Source of the DNA: Acheta domesticus
Taxonomy: Eukaryota; Arthropoda; Insecta; Orthoptera; Gryllidae
Direction: 5' to 3'
NCBI GenBank assembly: GCA_031308135.1
Contig: JAHLJT010004567.1
Coordinates: 131,911,060 to 131,975,059 of the forward strand
DNA: 64,000 nt
A model generated the notes under the pieces. That model had not been told where the DNA came from and searched no databases. It saw nothing but the letters and a program-made list of their open reading frames with translations. Each line of letters begins with the position of its first letter. Within the stretch, counting starts at the first letter, position 1. This document shows positions 33,900 through 44,490 of the stretch, in pieces. The translations under genes and the position numbers were made by a program.

Positions 33900-36800
33900 C
33901 GGTGGCGGACGAGAGGGCTCGCTTCTGCAGATATTCAGAAAAGCTCGTTGTGGTGTAGGAGTTTGTAGTATCCTGCGGGGACGTGGAGCAGAGATCTATG
34001 TCGCTGGGTCCAGTCCACAACACGCATGATTTTCCTTGGTTACGTATATACGTTTTTACGTGTACTTCGCATACTTCGACATTAAGATACTGATACCTAA
34101 CTGTACCATCTATACTGGTTCATCCCCCATTATTATAATCAATCTTCATTCATGAGCATCCCTAGCATCCTTTTTGCAGTGGAAGTTAGTAATAAACAGC
34201 AGACCACTACTGAGTACAACTATCTGTAAAATGGGAACATAAAGGCGCAAGTCTCCTTATTTGTGAATGTTCAGTATGATTTATCGCCCTTATTTCAAAG
34301 CGAATGCCGTGGTTCACTAAAGAAACTTCAAAGTACATACCTGTGCTGCAAACAAAATACAATTAGGTGTGCAGAGAAAAAATCAAGCTTGGATTTTTAT
34401 TCTTTAGTAATTGTATATATTATTCGTAGCATAAATTTAAGAATGAAGAATGTTTACTTGTCATTTGAGAAATTGAGTGAGAAATGTCGAATTATTAAAT
34501 CCAATTGATTAATAAATATAGTGCTTAATTTTTCAGAAGATTTCAGAAGATTTCAAAGTATAGCGATGATGTAACCCTTGAATCGAATCGAATTTTATTG
34601 ACCCCAACCATAAAACGAGATTTTACTACGCCGAGAAACAGGTATTGATAGTTATAACATGAATTGCTATCGATCCACGATTACCAATAAGGAAGCGATA
34701 AGAATTATATCAAATATAACCTATTCTCATCACATTTTCATCAAATTAATTAAACAAAAACACATTTATTCATCACATTCGTGTTATATTATACAAATCT
34801 TGTATATGAATAATTCACAAAGGAATAATGTTTTTTTGAAAGTATTCACCAACACAAAAACCCATTAAATTATTTATTTCTGGATAGATAATTTTGCCCT
34901 AGAGGTTGAACAAACGAAATCAAAGGAATAAAATTAAAATTTTGTAGATCACTCTACACTGAAATGAGTTTCTCATAAACAAATTGAAATATTTTACGCC
35001 GTCACGCAAAACTCCCCAACAATTTACACTAAACTCGTAAAATTCGATTTCCAGACTTTCATATTGGTGCGAGTTAGTTCCTTAAACCACAATCATAAAT
35101 ATAAGACCTTTCTGAACCTTCTATCTACATTTTTCAGGATTTAGAACTTTTGGGTTACCCATATCATAGTACGACTGACAAAAGCATGCAAAAACTGGAA
35201 ATGCACGTAAAATTCTACTTGCTAGTTTCACGCGAATTTTAAGTGCTAGTGACTTTTTGTTTGTTACCAAACACTTAGCAATATAATAATGTTTACATAG
35301 GAACAATAACGGTCTTGTAATTTCAGAGACTGATCATTTGAACTTTCGTATCAGTTTGATATTCTTTTCAGTTTTAAAACTATTGTTGGCAGAACCGGAA
35401 TGTTTGCTTGAGATCCATTAATTTGATAAAAATCCTATTTCTATCTTTCGCCACAATATTCTTACAAGAGAAAGAATATGAAAATGAACGCGAAATGAAA
35501 GCCTTGAAATTCAAATACGATTGGAAAGTTCTAATATTCATAACCTGGTGATTGTATTAAGTCACTGCTCAGATTATAATATCTACCCTCCGATTAAAAT
35601 AATCTTATAATAGGTGTTTGTCCGAAGAAACCTATCAGGGCACTGAAATTGTTTATTAACCATTTTATTGTCAATCTCCTTGAATACGGTACAGCGTTCT
35701 ATGATTACTAGTTTCAATGACTTACTTTTCTTATACTAGATTTATGAAACCGTATGGCAAGGAAAAATTTTGGTTGAGATGAGTTTAAGGAAACTAATTA
35801 CTGGAGGGGAAGATGAACTACTAATGTGTGCCGAAGCTTCCAGAAATTGTCTTCAAAATTTTCATATTTTATGAGATAGCTGAGCTGAAAAAGACGCGAG
35901 TCAAACAGGCGATAGACGGATCAAAAAGGTTTAACACTCGATGGAAGCTTCATGAAAACGTGCTGCAAAAATTAAACACATTTTGAAGTGAAAATGATTT
36001 AAAAAAATTAAAAATGCATTTTGCATTCAAAAGGGTGATTTCATAAGCGGATTAAATGCTATGTTATTTCCTTACATTTATGTACTTCATGGCAACTGTG
36101 ATCGTCGAAAAATTGAAATAATATTGACACTCGAAACATGCTTGTTATAGTCGAGGGCCAGCCAATCATTCGGCACTCCCACGTAGTATTTCATAACAGA
36201 ATTGATGTGAAGAGCAGATTATTGTTTATAAAAAACCGTTTTTGCTTTTTATTCTGTATCCACATGTGCTCAAGTGTAGCTTTTTTTTTGCTGGAGTTTA
36301 CAAGAACCGTCAAAAGTTTCATTAAAATGTACTAGTATGGTGGTATATAGGTAAAGGTTTTCCGAAGGATTGAAGATATTTAAGTTCATATTTATGTACG
36401 TTATTCACAAGAAAATGATATTTGGTAAGATGAAGAAAAACCAATGACGATAGAACGCTTGATAAATGAAGTACAATTACATTAATTTACGTTCAAGCGA
36501 AAATAAAGTGGAAAATTAGTCTTATATAATTTCGAGAAAAAGCAAGGAAATCAGCACGATATTTGTCAGAAGGTACTTTAGAAAAAAACCAACTGTTTGT
36601 AAATGGTTTATGTGTTACTTTATTAATAATTAAAGTGTAATGATGATATTTTTACTGCGAAAAGTGTTATGAACTTTGAAGATGACATGTCTTCCCATTG
36701 ATAAACTCTTCTCTGTCGCGTGATAAACAAAATACAGCCAAAAACAGTCAATATCAACTGTTTCTATGTTGCTTTTGGAGGCTAAACTTTCAGTAGCACA

Positions 36801-38130
36801 TGCATTACTTTCAAGCTATCTTTTGAATAATGGTAATGAATATTTCACCTAGACCAATAATTTAAAAAAAGTGGTCCTTTCATCATTAAATTTCAGAAAT
36901 CTTAGATGTGTCACATTCGGAGTTTGATTTCCCATTTGCTGAATCACGACGTAACACTTCAGCGGGAAGTACTCGTATATGAACGTTATGCTGCTAATCT
37001 TTAAAGAAATCAGGAATATGGAAATAGAATATTAACAGGGTTCAAATGGACATTGTTTTCAAGAGTCGAACAAGTAACATATTGTTTCTTTACATCTCCA
37101 TATAAAACTCGTCTAGAATGCCGGACGATGGTCCGTATGAAATCTTGCGGGAGTTCTGCAGAAGGCTTCAGTTCTTTCCTTGTGAAACGCGAAGACACGA
37201 TGCAGTGAGCTCAGAATAAAAGGAAGCTGGTACAAATCCCGCTGGAAGTTCTTTTAGCAATTTTTTCTAGCAAAACGCAAAGGTAGAGTGATATGCTGTG
37301 TGAACTTGACAGCTACGAGTTCCGAAGCAGACCCGTAAAAGAAGAATAGGGAGAGGAGTCCTTAGAAGGTGTATAAGAAATCCACACGATGGAGCGGTCA
37401 AATAGAGCATGCCCGTACTCGGTGCAAGATTGTCCCGTGGACAGGAGAAGTAGACCCTTCGATTTTACAGGTCTGCACAATAGGTACTTAAGGCACGATA
37501 CAAGAAAACATGAAGTAAATTTCAATTGAAAATTACTTCCCAAAATTTTAAAAACATTTGTAAATATGAAAATGTGTAACGAAAAATATGACAAACACTT
37601 TTTTTATTTCTAAAAGAAATTAGCTTACATTTGTTAAACATTAAAATGTAAAAACAGTGTTTCATCTCGTGGGAATAGAAAGCAATTTAAAAATGGTTGT
37701 AGATGGAAATCTTTGAATAAAAGTTTTCATTACTTCCCTATTTTACCATCTTAACCGGCTACACCGAATTTTAAAAAGCACCAAAACTTCAATAACCAGT
37801 GAAATTTGAATGATTTTAGTTCTAACATAAATTGATATGAAACCTTATTTCTTCCTTAACGAACATATCTTTCAGAAATACCAAACCGTTTAGAGTACAA
37901 TTAACCGCTTCCTCATAAAGTTTGTTACATTTTGCTTGCAGCTCTGGAAACTGAGTACGCCCGGTGTGCGGAACCGATCTGAATAACATTCGCGTATTTC
38001 TTTACTTGACGTGCCTGTCGTAGGAAGCTGACAAGAAACCCTACGGGCTACTTGTGAGTCTCCAGGATAAGAAGTATTGAGAACCCCAGACACAAGGATT
38101 GTAGCAATGTGGCACAATAGGACCATACGT
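33900..38130. other. AT-rich DNA, no gene seen
   Basis: Long AT-rich stretch. Mixed-composition patches at 37080-37490 and 37920-38125 may belong to an unrecognised repeat, because the second is interrupted by the MITE at 38135. No splice-bounded coding exon was recognised. Confidence 0.5.
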
Positions 38131-38134
38131 AACG

Positions 38135-38367
38135 CAGGGGCGGATCCAGCCGATCATTTTTTTGGAGGGAGTGCATTCTAAATTTTTGTTAAACAATAAA
38201 CATATTTGTATTATATTATATATTATTTATGTACTGTAGATATATTATACAATATTATTGTTTAAATAATTATATAATTCGAAACGAATAAATATTTACA
38301 TAAGTTTTTCCAAATAAATAAAGGTGGGGCATGGCCCCCATGCCCCCCCCCCCTGGATCCGCCAGTG
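38135..38367. mobile_element. hAT-type MITE with a perfect 8-bp target duplication
   Basis: The 233-bp element begins CAGGGGCGGATCCAGC and ends with a right terminus that reads, inverted, CACTGGCGGATCCAGG. It is flanked on both sides by ACGTAACG (38127-38134 and 38368-38375), a perfect 8-base target-site duplication typical of the hAT superfamily. The interior is AT-rich and non-coding. The perfect duplication indicates a fairly recent insertion. A shorter relative lies at 51557-51710. Confidence 0.92.
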
Positions 38368-38459
38368 ACGTAACGGAATCGCAGCAGACGCTCAAAAGGA
38401 CCGCAAAGGCCCAAAAAGAACCTACAGGATTAAAGTTGGAAGACGAGTTCCTGAGAATT

Positions 38460-38650
38460 GAAGTAAGAGCGTAGGCTTCTGCGGCCGAAGTCAGTATGTT
38501 CTTGGCTGACCGGGAGACGCCGCGTCCCAGGCACGGGTGCCAACGTTTCATTACGCCCTGAGAAGGGTCGCGGAATGGCGGCCAAAACGGCAGCACCTGC
38601 GCCTTAGACGTTGTCCGGGACAGCCAAGTACATCTTGAGAATTCTCCTGC
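38460..38650 (+). repeat. Copy B of an unclassified dispersed repeat with a degraded ribozyme-like core
   Basis: TAGGCTTCTGCGGCCGAAGT at 38472 and CGCCCTGAGAAGGGTCGC with GGCGGCCAAAAC (38554-38588) match, in order, the blocks TAGGCTTCAGCCGGAGTC and CGCCCTGAAGATGGTCGC with CGGCCGAAAC at 50749-50916. Further on, GGACAGCCAAGTACATCTTG (38618) resembles GAACAGCCAAGTATCTTA near 51467. The two loci therefore look like diverged copies of one repeat. Here the GAAAC word is AAAAC and the pairing is weak. Confidence 0.45.
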
Positions 38651-38659
38651 CGGTGCAGC

Positions 38660-39060
38660 CCGTGGACCGTGGGGAACGGCGCGCCGCTGCGCACTGCGAG
38701 GCATTAAATGACGATATCCGGTCGCGGTGTATCGGTTCCTGCTGCCCCTTCCCCAGTGCCAGGGCGGGGCGGATAGGGGTGGGGGGTGGGGCGGAAATGG
38801 CGGGGCGCATCCGGCGCCGGAGACAGCCCCCCGCCGTTCCCTCCGTCTGCCGTCTCCGCGCGCCCGCCCGCCCGTAGGCCTGGCGGCTAATCGCATCCCA
38901 GTTCCAATTAAGCCCCCCAATGACCAATTAATTTCCGCGGCGGCGGCAGCGACGGCGCGCCGGACGCTGCTTCTTGGGGAGGGGAGGGATGAGAGGGGAG
39001 GGGGGACGGGAGGAGGCGGTGCGCCCCGGAAGAGCGGGTGGCTCCGTGAGTGCCCATCTC
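38660..39060. promoter_or_regulatory. CpG island with homeodomain-type AT words
   Basis: A CpG- and G-rich island holds at 38887-38935 a cluster of TAAT/ATTA words (GCTAATCGCATCCCA, CCAATTAAGC, GACCAATTAATTTCC) framed by GC-rich DNA. The right end is a G-rich tract followed by GGCTCCGTGAGTGCC at about 39041-39055, a donor-like word. On the + strand an ATG at 38987 opens a short Gly/Arg-rich frame to this donor. A first exon is conceivable but weak. Confidence 0.35.
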
Positions 39061-39862
39061 CGGCCTCCACCGTGGTTGAGCAATACCTCTATTCGTTTTC
39101 CTGAGGGATGGGACGAGAGGCAGAACACATCCACTAGAGAACGTATGAAGACGGGCGTGTCCTTTATTTTGGTGATTTTTTTACAGACAAAATTAGTAGA
39201 ACATGGAAGTTCATTCTTAAATCAATTTCTTTCGTTTACCCTCTGTTTGAGAAAACACAAATTGGAAGGACCATATGATTTGTTATGGAAAAATTTCAAA
39301 TTTATAATATATAAATAACAGAAAAATATTTTTAATTTCATAATAAAATACAATTCGTGTAATAGAAAATGAAACGTCATTAAAACATTACTAGGCCCAA
39401 GGAGGGCCTCGTGCCATAAAGCTGACCAAGAGGGATCACCACAGCATTGGTCCTTCAATATTTCCAAAAAATTCTGTTCCCTTCACTTTTTTTTTAAATC
39501 TTACGTATTAAAAAATAAAACAATCAATCTGTAATACGAATATTGTATTTGTTTTTTGAATGTTAGCGCAGTATGCAAAGGTTTATCAGTAACAAATAAA
39601 ACGTGTAGAGATGTTTATAACTGTCATCTTTCCATCAAAGACCCTTCCAATAATACTTTGAAAATTATAGAAATTTTAATTTTTACTTCATATTACTCTT
39701 GGGAGTGGGCCAAGCTAAATAATTAAAATCTGAGGTACATTTTGATCTGGGAATCCGAACGATGTGACAGGTAATGACACTTTTTACTATTTAATGTAGA
39801 TCGAAAGATCATTTTTCACCTCAGATTTTCAAACTTCTCACATAACCCCCCAAAAATCAGAC
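39060..39862. other. AT-rich DNA, no gene seen
   Basis: No exon, RNA gene or element end was recognised. Confidence 0.55.
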
Positions 39863-39939
39863 TTTTTTCTTCTTCTTCTTCTTCTTCCTCTTCAGCTTCT
39901 CCCTCTTCTTCTTCCTCTTCTTCTTCTTCTTCCTCTTCT

Positions 39940-39974
<35 letters not shown>

Positions 39975-39987
39975 TTCTTCTTCTTCC

Positions 39988-40020
<33 letters not shown>

Positions 40021-40125
40021 TCCTCTTCTTCTTCCTCTTCTTCTTCTTCCTCTTCTTCTTCCTCTTCTTCTTCTTCCTCTTCTTCTTCTTCCTCTTCTTC
40101 TTCTTCCTCTTCTTCTTCCTCCTTT
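39863..40125. repeat. 260-bp homopyrimidine (TTC/TCC)n tract
   Basis: An almost uninterrupted run of TTC and TCC triplets on the + strand, with one AGC break near 39894. The minus strand reads as more than 80 consecutive Glu in one frame and as Arg/Gly in another. Such a long mirror-symmetric polypyrimidine run can form triplex DNA and is prone to length change. The TTC/TCC order is irregular, so it is a compound microsatellite rather than a coding poly-Glu exon. Confidence 0.92.
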
Positions 40126-40139
40126 AACGTCAAAATCAA

Positions 40140-40380
40140 CCTCTTGCGGTTTTTGACCCGCGATAAGAGCCTCTCCCGGCGCACCCGCGAAGCGCCGAGC
40201 CGCCCACCGCGCCGCGCGGCACGCGGCAGCACTAACCACGGGCGATCGGGCGTCGCGTGCGCGCCGCGCGCAGTATAGCGCGTCGTTGGGGGCGCGGCGC
40301 TCAGGTTACGAGGGCGTAAATCTCTGCGCCCTCCTCCGGCCCAAACGGCGTCGCCACGGGCGACGGCCCACGCCCCGCGC
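40140..40380. promoter_or_regulatory. CpG-rich island
   Basis: CpG-dense DNA (CCGCGCCGCGCGGCACGCGG, GCGCGCCGCGCGCAG) lies between the TTC/TCC tract and the GC minisatellite. No start exon was identified. Confidence 0.35.
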
Positions 40381-40384
40381 AGGC

Positions 40385-40970
40385 CTCGCTGCGTTCCACC
40401 GCGCTACGTTCCGACCCGACAGGCTGCGCTCCGTCCCGTCATGCCCCGCTCCGTCGCGCCACGACACGCTCCGTCCAGACAGATCTCGCTCCGATCCGCC
40501 ACGTCCGGCTCCTACCCGCTCCGACTCGCCACTCCCCGCTCCACCCCGCTACATCCCGATCCGACCCGCCACGCCCAGTTCCATCCCGACAGGCCTCGCT
40601 TCATCCCGTCATACCCCCACTCCGTCGCACCACGCCACGCTCCATCCAGACAGATTCCACTCCGTCCCGCCACGACTCGCTCCGTCCCGCTCCGACCCGC
40701 CACTCCCCGCTCCGTGCCGTTACATCCCGCTTTGATCCGCCACGCTACACTCTGTTCCGCTACATCCCTCTCCGACCCGCCACGTCCCGCTCCATCGCGC
40801 TACTTCCCCCTCCGACCTGCCACGCCCCGTTCCATCCCAACTGGCCTCGCTCCGTCCCGCCACGCCCCACTCCATCCAGACACAACCCGCTTCATCCTAC
40901 CACTCCCCGCTCCGCCCCATCACGTCCCGCCACGGTCCGCTCAAACCCGCCTAGGTCCGGAACCCTAGCT
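40385..40970 (+). repeat. GC-rich minisatellite, ~20-bp units in a higher-order array
   Basis: Units follow the pattern CGCTCCGTCCCGCCACGACC with lengths of 15-22 bases. A higher-order block starting with GTTCC..CCCGACAGGC occurs at 40408 and 40578, and a more diverged start (GTTCCATCCCAACTGGC) at 40829, giving offsets of 170 and 251 bases. Several long frames (149 and 175 codons on +) are Arg/Pro/Ser-rich products of the repeat. Decayed units continue to about 41330. Confidence 0.85.
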
Positions 40971-40999
40971 CCGCTCTGCCCGTCTCTGCCCCGCACTCC

Positions 41000-42380
41000 A
41001 CCGCACCATTCGACTCGCCCCCTGGAAATCTGCTCCTTGTCGAATAATACGTCCTTTTCTCGCCTCGTCTGGCCCTTCCAGTTCTGGTTCGACCCCCGCC
41101 TCCACTAGCCCCGTCGCGCTCCCACACCGTCCAGATCCATTCTGACCCTCCATGTATGTTTCTCAATGTCCCGTTACGTCCCGTCTAGTCCCGTCCTACT
41201 TCACTCATTTCTGTTCCATTCCGTCCCCTAACCAGCCTTGCGTTGGTCCCACCCTGTTCAGGTCCGTCCGGTTTCTCTGGCCTGTCTTTCACGCATGGTT
41301 CCCTGTCCCGTCTCAACCCACCCCATGTCGCCATATTTTGTCCTTCAATTTGCCCTTGTTTCACGGTTATCGTGCAATCTGTTAAGCTTGAAGTGTGCGT
41401 CTTTTGGCATAGGAAACACTGTCAATAAGGAAACATGGAGAAATGTCTTTGCAAGGGTTTGCACCGCGTTAGACCTTACAACGAAGTTGATTTTGACGAT
41501 GTGGAATGAGCAATTGCATCCATCAAAGACATCAGGGAGAGATGGGTCAGTAGCACTGGAGAGAAAGGGGTTAGGCGTAGATGCCGACGGCCCGCTCGTC
41601 GTAGAGGAGGGTGCTATGTTAAAGACGATGTGAGGGCGTCGAAGGCGCAAAGAGCGCAGGAGACGCGTGTACAATGAGGGCTTTGGGGCATCTGCGTATC
41701 AGTGAGGAGAGGGTGGCATGGTGGGAGCAGGAGGGCGTAAGGGGTGACAGCACTGGGCGTCGAGCGATGGGGGAAACTAGGGCGTGGAGGGTGGTGAGGG
41801 AATCATTGGCAACGGGCACATTGAAAACGACGGGGAAAACGGGGGTGGCGCTAGCGACTGAGGCGTAAAAAGTGACAGCGACGGGCAAAGTGTGTTGTGG
41901 AAGCAAAGAAACTAGTGGTGAGGAGGGAGAATTGAGGACAAAGGTGTAGGGTCGACGAGCCCGGCCCAGTCCGCAGAGGAGACAGGGGTGCTAGAGACGG
42001 GGGGTTGTACGAATAAGGGCGGTGGGGGTAGTGTCAGCGGGAGTGGTATGGACAGCGGGGGCCCGTGTGGCTTCTTCAGTTTGACGGCCTGCTCCAGGGT
42101 GGAGCTCATCCGTGAAGTTGTCCTCAGATATTTGTCTGGAATTATTCCTGCGGGCGCCCCTTATGGTTGTCTCATTTGTGAGTGCCCGCGAAATTTAATC
42201 TTGATTTTGTTGATTGATTCTGTGTCTTCGTTTGGCTGCTTTTCGATTGATTTTAAGAAGTGATGAAATGGCGTTCTCCTTTTGTCATTTTCCCAGTTGT
42301 CGCACACTACCGGTCTCTTTTTTTGTTAAGTTTCATTTATTTTGACATACACAAGTTTTACATACACTTTTATAATATCT
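41000..42380. other. GC-moderate DNA, decayed minisatellite then G-rich sequence
   Basis: The left part continues decayed CCGTCCC-type units. From 41520 to 42090 the + strand is G/A-rich, with recurring GGGCGT, GGTGACAG and ACGGGCA words. Overlapping frames on both strands have no domain I recognise. Confidence 0.35.
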
Positions 42381-42690
42381 TCAGATGACAGCGGGGGTGG
42401 CAGAGGCGGCGGGACGGACCGCGGATGGCGACAGTGTGAAGAGATTTAGCAGGCGCTTTCGAGAGAAGTTCGGGCGTGTGGGGATGGGTTGCGGGGGGGG
42501 GGAGGGTGGCCGGCCGAAGGGCTGAGGCGTCGCCGAGGGTGGATTTGCAAGTCCGATGCCGCTCCGCGCGTCGCCCTCCGCCCGGGCGACTTTCTCATTA
42601 CCGGCACTCCGCCTGTCAATACCCTCCACACCCTCCACTTCCTCCATTCAGATGACGAGGGCTGGCGGCGGTGGTGGAGGCGGAGAGGCT
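42380..42690. promoter_or_regulatory. CpG-rich island
   Basis: GC-rich island (GGCGGCGGGACGGACCGCGG, GGGTTGCGGGGGGGGGAGGG, GCTCCGCGCGTCGCC) that begins just after an acceptor-like TATCTTCAG followed by ATGACAGC. Function is unassigned. Confidence 0.3.
42591..42657 (+). repeat. 67-bp direct repeat, copy 1 (acceptor-like, ends before ATGACG)
   Basis: This segment and 42928-42994 are the same length and differ at 5 of 67 positions. Each contains CCCTCCACACCCTCCACTTC followed by a pyrimidine-rich stretch, TTCAG, and then ATGACG, so each looks like a polypyrimidine tract plus 3' splice site ahead of an ATG. After copy 1 the frame reads MTRAGGGGGGEAEERRTRYEG and stops at about 42721. Confidence 0.7.
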
Positions 42691-42927
42691 GAGGAAAGGC
42701 GGACGCGTTATGAAGGCTTAGAGGCTTCACGGTGAAGTATCGAGAATGAATGCGTCATTGCTACAAAGAGCAAAAGAGCGACTCTTTTGAAATGTGACCC
42801 AACAGGAGTAAAGAACTTTGCTAGGTCGAATCTTAATAATTTGAATTTCTGTTTATTTCCCATTTTACTTGTTTATTCATTTGGCATGTGTATCTCAGTT
42901 CATTCAGTCACTTTCCATCAAACGAAT

Positions 42928-42994
42928 TTTCTCATTACAGCCACTCCGATTGTCAATACCCTCCACACCCTCCACTTCCTCCTTTCAGATGACG
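42928..42994 (+). repeat. 67-bp direct repeat, copy 2
   Basis: Second copy, 337 bases downstream of the first with no internal indel. After it the frame reads MTWAREKGEGRSEG and continues to a stop at about 43099. The sequence before and after the two copies is different, so the duplication covers only the acceptor-like cassette. Confidence 0.7.
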
Positions 42995-43099
42995 TGGGCC
43001 AGAGAGAAGGGGGAGGGGCGGAGCGAAGGTCACGATAATATTCGTATCCGAATGGCAAATCAAATTTTCAAGCCGGACCTTATTATCGCGCTTGATTAA

Positions 43100-43992
43100 T
43101 ACTGCAGATCGCCATATACATTTTTCAGAGTGTATCGCCTTTCTGCTTGGATAGTTAGTAATGTAAACGGGAATGTGATTAAAGAACTTATAGTTACAGA
43201 AATAGTTAGAGATCCTGAGAACAACCCAGAAGATGGAATAAAAATAACAGAATTAGCGCTTATCTTTGAGAAATGAAAAGATAACTTAATGGGAAAAATA
43301 AAGAACAATAAAACTGAAGAGGAAGAACAAATAAAAGCTTTTGGCTATGAAGGGAACGTGCGAGAAAATGTGGAATGGCCGCCTTTATGTCCGGAGTTGT
43401 TTGTACTAACAGCTTTCTGTCGGTTAACGTAGCAACTTTGGCTTGGTCCTTCCATTGTGCAAGGGTAGCAGCCTTCTGTTTTTCTTTTTAATCGCAAAAA
43501 GTTCGGAGCAACTTCTCTAGAGAAAAAAGTAGCATAAACGTGACCTATGTGGAGATACAAAGAGAAGATAAATTGTCTCAGTGTAACAACTTGCGCCGTG
43601 CAATTTATGCTCTTGATGCATTCCTACATACATGTAATTTTAAGGAGCACTGGAGGAAGTTCAACAATAACGCCTACCTGATTCTATGTGCCACGAGCCT
43701 CCAAGATCTCTGGGCATGAATAGAACGCAAACAGATATCCTCCCCGAAAGAAAAAACCTGCGAAGGAATCGAAAACATATTTTATTCGATTTTGGTTCTC
43801 ACAGAGAATAATGATTTTAGACTATACGATTTGTACACATTTATCTGCTTTAGTACAGATTAAATTAAATTTTACCAAATATTAAAATTCTTGTTAGTCT
43901 TCGGAAAGTAAACGTAATTGTATATTTATTATATACAATAATATATATTGTTTCGAGTACATCTAAACTTACCACGCCTCTTAATATTTTAG
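43100..43992. other. AT-rich DNA, no gene established
   Basis: At about 43100-43276 the + strand is open, reading VYRLSAWIVSNVNGNVIKE and further residues before TGA, just after an acceptor-like CATTTTTCAG; the opposite strand is also open (70 codons). Neither could be recognised. The rest is AT-rich. Confidence 0.35.
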
Positions 43993-44065
43993 GACAAAAA
44001 TGTCCCAAAAGGAGACGCAGTCACAGACGAATCCAGAACGGGGAGAACACATAATAATTAAACAA
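43993..44065 (+). CDS. Weak candidate exon with its own ATG
   Basis: CTCTTAATATTTTAG forms an acceptor. The ATG at 44000-44002 lies in the favourable context AAAAATGTC, and 22 open codons (MSQKETQSQTNPERGEHI and four more residues) end exactly at GTAAATTA, a moderate donor. The peptide is polar and not recognised. It is phase 0 at the donor. Short length makes chance likely, and no promoter for it is evident; it could be an alternative start of a gene whose other exons lie to the right. Confidence 0.2.
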
Positions 44066-44199
44066 GTAAATTATAAAACATAAGCCATAACATCATTCTA
44101 AAAAGATTTCTATACCCGCATTGTTTGAAAATATGTTTATAAAGCGAGGGTAGGCAAATCACACTTGAGTTAAAATTTCAGCCTGGGACAACGGAAATA

Positions 44200-44490
44200 A
44201 TCCGGTCGTTATTTCTCAACCGCACAGTAGTAACTCATCCGCCACGCCACGCCTCTTAATGTTTCTCCGCTAAGCCGCGCCAGCAGGAGGCGCGAGTGCC
44301 GGCGGACGCGGCCCGTCGCGTCGGACGCGCGTCCGAGCGCAGCGACGACGGCAGCGGCGACTGGGGCGTGACAGAGGGTGGCGGCGCGGCGCGGCGGCGA
44401 CGAGGCGGGGACAGCTGCCAGCGCACGCCACTCCATTAAGGAAGCGGCTCACGCGGGACGCATAAACAGCGGACGGCGGCTATCAGCCAG
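44200..44490. promoter_or_regulatory. CpG island
   Basis: CpG-dense DNA (GGACGCGGCCCGTCGCGTCG, GCGGCGCGGCGCGGCGGCG) ends with GACGCATAAACAGCGGACGG, which holds a Hox-like CATAAA. It leads straight into a purine-rich tandem region, as at 11.5 and 24.0 kb. Confidence 0.4.

Noticed and set aside
38270..39070. 266-codon minus frame
   Set aside because: It spans a MITE and a CpG island with unlike composition; no family resemblance.
39816..40232. Glu-rich 138-codon minus frame and Arg/Gly-rich 115-codon minus frame
   Set aside because: Both are translations of the TTC/TCC microsatellite in different frames.
43096..43308. 70-codon minus frame and opposing 58-codon + frame as coding exons
   Set aside because: Both strands are open at once, neither is recognisable, and only one acceptor-like site is present.
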